Position numbers and translations under genes: made by a program. From positions 3,348,001-3,412,000 of the forward strand of contig NC_068567.1 in NCBI RefSeq assembly GCF_025698545.1: a stretch of DNA of 64,000 nt, given 5' to 3'. Position 1 is the first letter of the stretch. Each line of letters starts with the position of its first letter. This DNA comes from Gossypium raimondii. Its lineage: Eukaryota; Streptophyta; Magnoliopsida; Malvales; Malvaceae. Shown here piece after piece: positions 58,160-64,000 of the stretch. The notes under the pieces are model-generated. The model was not told where the DNA came from and did not search any database. It saw only the letters and a program-made list of their open reading frames with translations.

Positions 58160-59025
58160 TAAGGCTCCCTTTGGATACGATTTCACCCATGATAAGATGG
58201 AATCAATAGGGTATATGCTTTTTAAACAGTGAAATAACTCCCTTTTTACACATATGAAGTGTGGTGGAATAGTTGAATTGCACTACACCCCTCAATTTTG
58301 GCTCATGCTTTATGCTCTAGTGGGAGCAAAATTACATGAAGAATTGTTTTACAAAAATAACCTTTATTTATTTATTTTTTAATTAAAATAAATATATAAT
58401 AACTTTTATTATTGTTTTTAATAGTGGTGAGGTGAGAATAAAAAATGACTATGAAGAACATTAGATTAGAAATAATATATAATATAATTTTTTAAATTAT
58501 TTTACTTTTACAAAATTATTAAAAATATGTGAATTTATAAGTTCATTTAATAAAATTTAAAATATATCTTCCGATATTTTATTATAAATATTTTAATTAA
58601 TTATATAATTAATTTAAATTATTTATTAGATGTTTACTTTTATAATTATTAAATTTATATTTATATTCTATTATATATTTAATATTTATATGAATATTTT
58701 AATTATTTCTTACATATTAAATGGTAAATAAATTTTAATAAATTTTTAATGATTATTTGAAACAAATGAAAAATACTATAAAAAGACATTATATATATAC
58801 ACATTATTTGAAATAGAAATGAATAAAAAAAAAAAGAAGAGAGAATAAATTTGTAAAATGAGGGTCCAGTGAAGTAATTGAACCTATTTACCTTCAGTGA
58901 GAAATTCAACCCCCAGTGTCTAAAGCACACTAGACTTAGATCATCCAAAGATTTGCACGGTAATCGAAGAAAAATGGTGCTAAACACACCACAATGACAC
59001 TAAACATGCATTCAAAGGGGTCCTA
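58160..59025. repeat. Possible large non-autonomous TIR element
   Basis: TTAAGGCTCCCTTTGGATAC at the left and GCATTCAAAGGGGTCCTAAG at the right are imperfect inverted repeats resembling the ends of the TTTGGATGG MITEs. The interior is AT-rich without coding frames. It may equally be two independent solo ends. Confidence 0.3.
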
Positions 59026-59204
59026 AGGCTGTTTGGTCGATGTGACTGCCTCGTAATGGGCCATGTTTAAAGGGGAAATGATAGAAATTTTTCTTTGTGC
59101 CTACTCAAAGCCTCGAACCAACTTCGGATGGTTATAGGAAATATTAGGTAGTGCAATGTGTTTATATCATCAAATAAGTCTAAATAGGTGCTTTTATGGA
59201 TTGT

Positions 59205-59362
59205 TATTTAGGGCTCCTTTGGATGGACGGTATATTTACTTGTAATTAATGTAAAAATAGTAGTGATTATAAAATTAAATAATATAATAATACCATAACG
59301 ACATGAGACAAATATAAAACTAAACACACCATACTAAAAGTAAATACCCATCTAAAAATCCT
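59205..59362. repeat. TIR MITE, TTTGGATGG family
   Basis: Left end TTAGGGCTCCTTTGGATGGA, right end CCCATCTAAAAATCCTTTAA, with TGTAAAAATAGTAGTGATTA and ACATGAGACAAATATAAAAC inside, as in the copy at 13846-14004. Confidence 0.5.
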
Positions 59363-61284
59363 TTAATTCACTAGTTAAATTCCCACATTAACATGGGATA
59401 AAACTATGCCCCTAAACCCTACTATATTAAGGCTTTATGCCTTAACTTTGAGTCTATCCCAACTTCTCCCTTCTCAATCCTTCAAATTTTTAAGTAAAGA
59501 AATTAAATCCCATACTTCACTAAAATACAAAGGTAAAATATATATTTTTATGGATACCTTTTATTTATACCACTATTTTAATACCGATTCAGTCGAGAAA
59601 AATATTAAAATTACATTTTGAACAATTTATATTATTATAAGGTATTTTATATTTTCATACTTTTATATATAATTAAAAATAATTTAATATATGCATACAC
59701 ATGTGATAGAACACATGATTTCACCTATATCATCAACATTTCATTATTTACCATATGTTATTTTTAAATATATATTTATATTATAAATACATAATTTTTA
59801 CACGAATATGCGATAGAATTTTTAGTTTTTATAATTACATTTTAGTGCCTAATGTAACACTACTATTGTCGTCGCAGAGAAATGAGGCTCAACACTCTTT
59901 TGAATAGTTTTTTCATGGGATCAAAAGTAGGTTCAAAACCCTAATTCATGGCCTATCCAAGAAAGAAATTCGTTACATCTGGTTTTGTTCTTTTTTTCAA
60001 CTATTATGATCAATAGGAAAACTAAAAGAGAATATATTGGTTTGATTTTGATTTTCTTATTTTACAAAAATAAAAAATCATTTTACATTAATTTATCATA
60101 ATTTAGTTATTATAATTTACTGAAATATAAAAATTAACATGTAAACTGTTATTAACATAATGATAAATTTAGTTATTAACATTTACATATTTTGTTAATT
60201 TAATTTCTTTTTTAGTTAAATTTGACTCTTAACCTTTTAAAAGAGTCAAATTTGACTATCAACATTTTAGAAAGAGTTGAATTATTTTTGATTTTTTATA
60301 TTATAATTTTAAATTATTTGTGACTTGACATATATAACAAATGATATCGTGTCAACATGAAGTATCAGTTGTCATTTCAATATAGTTAAAATTTAAAGTT
60401 AATCAATATTTTCGTTAAAAAATGATTTGGCTCTTTTGAATGATTAAGAACAAAATTTAACTAAAAAGAAAAATAATCAAATTGACGAAAAATATAACTA
60501 TTGAGAACTAAATTTAAAATTATCCCTAAAATTTATATCCCCCATGAGCCATCTATATTCTATAGTTAGCCCACAATCCATGCCCACTTTTGATTGTTTC
60601 ATAGAGTTCCCATGAAGAGATAGCCCCAGTCAAACAATCTGATAAGTATTATATATATTTACACATACTAGAATTTAGTGCATATATAAAGATTTCATTA
60701 ATTCATATTTGTTATATATAATATCTGCACATAATCATTTACTGATTTTTGGTGACTAAATGTGTTGTATTAATACGATAGTATAGTAGTGTTCTCTTAT
60801 CAATGCGAGATTAAAATTAATTTTTAATGATAATGGTGAAAAAGTAACTTACAAGTATATTCTCTAATTAGTATGAAAATAGTAGTTCTAGTATATTTTT
60901 AAAAATATATTAAGGATGTTTATTAAAAACTTTTAGACTGAAAATAATAAAACAAAAATTAAATGGTTATTTTAGAATATTTTTGACCCAATAGAAATAT
61001 TATTCTCTCTTTTATATAATATTTATTATATATAAATAATTTTAAACTATAAGTTCCTTCTTATCAATTTCTTCAAAGAAGAAATTTTAAAAAATTATGA
61101 AAATAGTGAAGAAATTTACATTTATTTATATAAGAGTGTTCATTAGACAATGTGAGATTAAAATTTGGTAGTATAAAGAATTATCTAATATAATTTTAAA
61201 AAGCAAGGACTAAAAGAATAATTTATCAAATGTGAAAACAAATGCTTAAAATGAATATTACTGGCAAAAAACTATAATGTGAAC

Positions 61285-61590
61285 GCGCTGAAGGCGAATG
61301 GGGCTAAGCGAACTGCTGAAGCTATGGGATGTAAAAATGCATTGGTAGGGGAGTGTTCTATCTTAGGGGAAGCACTCGCCAGAGTAGGAATAGACGAAAC
61401 GAAAGCAAGAATGTCGGCTTGTGTAACATAAACATTAGTGAGAATCTAAAGCCTTGAAAACCCAAGGGTTCCTCCGCAAGGTTCGTCCACGGAGAGTGAG
61501 TCAAGGCCTAAGATCAAACCGAAATACGTGAACAAGTGAATATTCTCGTACTACCTATTGTTGGTCTCGAGGGAAGGAGGATGCTAAGGA
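61285..61590 (+). pseudogene. rrn23: Nuclear plastid DNA: 23S rRNA (rrn23) fragment
   Basis: Resembles a central part of plastid 23S rRNA: GGGATGTAAAAATGCAT, GGTAGGGGAGTGTTCT, AGAATGTCGGCTTGTGTAAC, AAGGGTTCCTCCGCAAGGTT, CGTCCACGGAGAGTGAGTCA and GTGAATATTCTCGTACTACC. It is about 300 of the roughly 2800 bases of the gene, with scattered substitutions and a short deletion near 61530. Not a working rRNA gene. With the trnI intron at 22.8 kb, it is a second piece of the plastid inverted-repeat rRNA operon. Confidence 0.88.
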
Positions 61591-61910
61591 TGATATATTT
61601 ATTACAATTTTAATTTGAATTTTTTTTTGTAATAAAAGACCTGACCCTAAAACTGTGATCGATTAAAATATCCTTTTAAATTAAAATATATTTAAAATTT
61701 GATACAAATATATATTTATTTATTGAAATTTTAATTTAAAAGATCTCTTCGGCTACTTTTGAAGGTTTATAGTTTTAAAAAGCTAATAAAGTAGGGTTTT
61801 TTTCCTTTCATGAGTTTATTAGTAGACAATTGAATAAATTATGAATATACATAAGGATAATCATAATTATCCAATTCATGGAAAAAGTCCAACTTACACA
61901 ACATATTTCC
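61591..61910. other. Spacer and 3' flank of the Ole e 1-like gene
   Basis: AT-rich; the part nearest 61910 probably contains the 3' untranslated region of the minus-strand gene. Nothing else seen. Confidence 0.4.
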
Positions 61911-62551
61911 TCAAACAGCTTCGCTTCCAAGTTCTTTTTGAAGTTCAAAGTAACCCATTTCTGTTAAAACTTTGGTACATTCGGGAAGAGCGTCCTTTTT
62001 TTTAAACCCAAGGTTGTTGGCAAAGCGAATTTCACCCGAAACCCCATCCAATGTGGTGAGAACCACCCTGGCTTTCCTCCACTCTTCGGTGGGATCATTG
62101 CAATCTGATCTGGGACTCTTCACTAGCATTACATCACAATCTGATTCTTCATAATCGCCCGTCACTTGGATTTTATAGTTTCCTTTATCACCGGCCGTTA
62201 TTTCTGGACTTTGATAAGTGATCTTTTCGTCGGTACGATTCCTACATTCTAACCTCACCGTTGCACCTGCCAATTATATAAATAGTAAATATATTTAAAA
62301 ATTTTTGTCGACCTAATTATTTCGTTTAAAATTAAAACATTAGATCGTATACCGGGAATAGGTTCGCTGATAGATGTCTCAAATTCAACACGACAAGTGT
62401 CGCAATAAACATGACCTAAGACCTCGAATCTCATTTGTTGATTGGATGATGGAGCTGGAGCTGGAGCTGAAGCTGAAGCATAGGCAAAGCTGAGTGAGGA
62501 GAAAATGCAAATAAATAAGGAAAGAAGGGAGATCACAGAAGCTTTTGCCAT
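61911..62551 (-). CDS. Secreted Ole e 1 / pollen allergen-like protein, 184 residues
   Basis: Cell-wall or secreted protein of the Ole e 1 family (functions mostly unknown; some members affect root or pollen wall growth). Exons on the minus strand: 62551-62353 and 62266-61911; ATG 62549-62551, TGA at 61911. The first about 26 residues are a signal peptide (MAKASVISLLSLFICIFSSL). A short Ala/Pro-rich spacer (SASAPAPAPSS) follows. The Ole e 1 domain covers about 40-180: VLGHVYCDTCRVEFETSIS (Cys 50 and 53), GATVRLECRNR, YQSPEITAGDKGNYKIQVTG, SDCDVMLVKSPRSDCND and a final FELQKELG. The cysteine pattern is that of the family. One small intron splits the glycine before ATVRL, the usual position. 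A TATA box lies upstream. Confidence 0.9.
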
Positions 62552-62618
62552 TTCTTTCTCTTTCTTTCTATAAACCTTTTGTTCTTTCTTAACTTATCAA
62601 AGCTGGTTAAAAATGGTA

Positions 62619-62626
62619 AATTTATA
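62619..62626 (-). promoter_or_regulatory. TATA box of the Ole e 1-like gene
   Basis: On the minus strand CTCTATAAATTTACC lies 68 bases before the ATG, giving a predicted transcription start near 62590 and a leader of about 40 bases rich in GAAAGAAA. Good match and spacing. Confidence 0.55.
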
Positions 62627-62823
62627 GAGAGGGATTTACTTAGTTTGGGCTAGGGTTGTTATTCAACTTCTCTATTTTTAGGGACTTGGTTGGTTGCTGT
62701 TAGGAGGGAGACTCGCTGCCTTCTCATTCTTAATTATTTCTTAATAATTGATTAAATAAAGAGATGGTTTCGCATAAATTATTGATTAAAAAAAGAAGAA
62801 GCTAAACTTATAATTATTAAAAG

Positions 62824-63160
62824 GGATAAATCTCAAAATTATACATGAATTTTAATTTAATTAATGTGCAGTTGATACATGAACTTTAATTTGGTGCAAT
62901 TATACACGCAAAACTCTAATTGTGGTTCAAACATATACTCGAAACGTTAATTTTAATTTAACCATACACATTTAAAGAAATAAACACATTAATTTATTTT
63001 TATATTGGGTAAATATAATTATTTAAGTATGCAATATATAAATATAAAATGATGCTACATTAATAATTGTATCAATAATTTACAAGAATTGGATCAATTA
63101 AATTTTCATGTATACAATGACACATTAAGCCATAGTTCATGTATAGTTTTGAGATTTATT
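62824..63160. repeat. Palindromic MITE, GGATAAAT family
   Basis: Starts GGATAAATCTCAAAATTATA and ends TATAGTTTTGAGATTTAT, the same inverted ends as the copy at 20989-21304, with TTAAGCCATAGTTCATG inside. Lies about 200 bases upstream of the Ole e 1-like promoter. Confidence 0.6.
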
Positions 63161-63639
63161 TATAATTGAAAAACCAACAATAAAAAAGGATAAATCCCAA
63201 AAGAATAAAAAAACTTACCAATCTAAATTTTGTTCAATAAATCCAAATCTAGAACTAAAATCAATGCTGAAATCAAATCTTTCACCATTTTCAAAAGATC
63301 GAAATAAAACAAGTTAATCAGATAATTATAATTAATTATGAATTAAAATTAAAGCTAATCTAGACATAAAGTATTTTCTTACAACCCTTCCATCTTATGT
63401 CTAAAAGCTCGAAGAATAAATATGATCTTCGAATAAAATAATAATAATCTCACAATTTATAAATTTATAAATTTATTGCACTTATCATTAAAAACCTTAG
63501 GGCAACCGAGTGGTCGATTTTTTGAATTTAAGCCAAATTCTTTGAGAAGATTTTCTTGGCCCACAATCTTTACGTTTTCGTGCTAGAAAAGCAAGTAAGG
63601 TTGATCTTTGGGGTGTTTTTATGCATTAGGTCAAATATT

Positions 63640-64000
63640 GCCTTTTTAAGGGTGTAAATCAACACAACTTTCGATGAATTATTTGTAAACTGTTTGTATA
63701 ACATTCGTTTATATCTGTTTACTAAGTTATAAATAAGCATAAACCAATTTTTTATGTTCGTTTAATAAAAGAACGAACACGAATAGAGGTGTGTTCGGTT
63801 TGTTTATATTTACGAACAAGCTTGTTTATTGGCTCGTTTATAAGCTCGCTTATTGACTCGTTTATTTATTAATAATATTTTCTTATAAAAATATTAAAAT
63901 AATATTTGGGCATGTATGTATTTATTGTTTGTTTGTTTATTACTCATTAACATTATTCGTAAATATGTTCAATCATATGTTTATGAATATGTTCGTTTAA
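63640..64000. repeat. GTTCGTTTA-type dispersed repeat, cut by the window end
   Basis: Many scattered words in both orientations: AACATTCGTTTATATCTG, TATGTTCGTTTAATAAAAGA, AACGAACACGAATAGAGGTG, GTTTATTGGCTCGTTTATAA and TGAATATGTTCGTTTAA. Similar blocks occur widely in plant genomes as parts of DNA transposons; the element is incomplete here. Confidence 0.45.

Larger units (their letters stand above)
58134..61275. other. AT-rich spacer
   Basis: No supported gene. It contains a possible large TIR element (58160-59025) and a MITE (59205-59362). The remainder to 61275 is low-complexity A/T. The 71-codon open frame at 59406 has no domain. Confidence 0.4.
62650..64000. other. Repeat-rich end of the window
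   Basis: Upstream flank of the Ole e 1-like gene, then a GGATAAAT MITE, AT-rich DNA, and from about 63640 a dispersed repeat of GTTCGTTTA / AACGAACA words that runs off the end. No gene seen. Confidence 0.4.

Noticed and set aside
59406-59621. 71-codon open frame with a Leu/Ser-rich start
   Set aside because: Lies in low-complexity repeat DNA, shows no domain, no clear promoter and no partner exons.
61285-61590. Functional ribosomal RNA gene
   Set aside because: Only about 300 bases of a roughly 2.8 kb gene, with substitutions and a deletion; it is a plastid DNA fragment.

Overview
This is a 64 kb piece of plant nuclear DNA. The genes have many introns with GT-AG borders, the spacers are very AT-rich and full of short transposon relics, and there are fragments of plastid DNA. 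The proteins and several repeats, notably a MITE built from GGCCCGGCC blocks, look like Malvaceae, most likely cotton (Gossypium). That assignment rests on family resemblance; no database search was run.

Layout. 1-5.6 kb: a decaying tandem cluster of wall-associated-kinase-like (WAKL) receptor genes. The first copy has intact EGF-like and kinase exons but a stop in its ectodomain. A lone ectodomain exon follows, then a clearly broken second copy. 6.5-12.9 kb, plus strand: a nine-exon RING-H2 ubiquitin ligase of 749 residues with several SUMO-interaction-like motifs. 14.6-20.5 kb, minus strand: a PB1-domain Raf-like MAPKKK of 1096 residues. 20.5-28.8 kb: a gene-poor AT desert with MITEs, SINE-like repeats and a plastid trnI-GAU intron fragment. 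28.8-35.2 kb, plus strand: a TDY-type MAP kinase, the MPK16 orthologue, 554 residues. 35.6-40.4 kb, minus strand: a MATH-BTB (BPM) CUL3 adaptor of 408 residues. 40.5-44.4 kb: spacer with hAT and fold-back MITEs. 44.5-48.7 kb, plus strand: plastid glutamine synthetase GS2, 431 residues in 13 coding exons. 48.7-51.8 kb: spacer with degenerate tandem repeats, a long-TIR MITE, and a second hAT MITE lying almost on the start codon of the next gene. 51.9-52.8 kb, plus strand: a small single-pass membrane protein. 53-61.9 kb: spacer with a SINE joined to a plastid atpB fragment, a 2.6 kb solo LTR with perfect target-site duplications, and a plastid 23S rRNA fragment. 61.9-62.6 kb, minus strand: a secreted Ole e 1-type protein. 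The last kilobase is repeats.

The genes do not form a pathway or operon. Four concern signalling or ubiquitin (RING ligase, Raf-like kinase, MAPK, BPM adaptor), but this looks like ordinary plant gene density. I found no convincing undescribed multi-gene system. The most promising leads are the multi-SIM RING protein (a candidate SUMO-targeted ubiquitin ligase), the nearly intact WAKL gene with one ectodomain stop, the SINE/plastid-DNA chimera, and a MITE forming the proximal promoter of the small membrane-protein gene.
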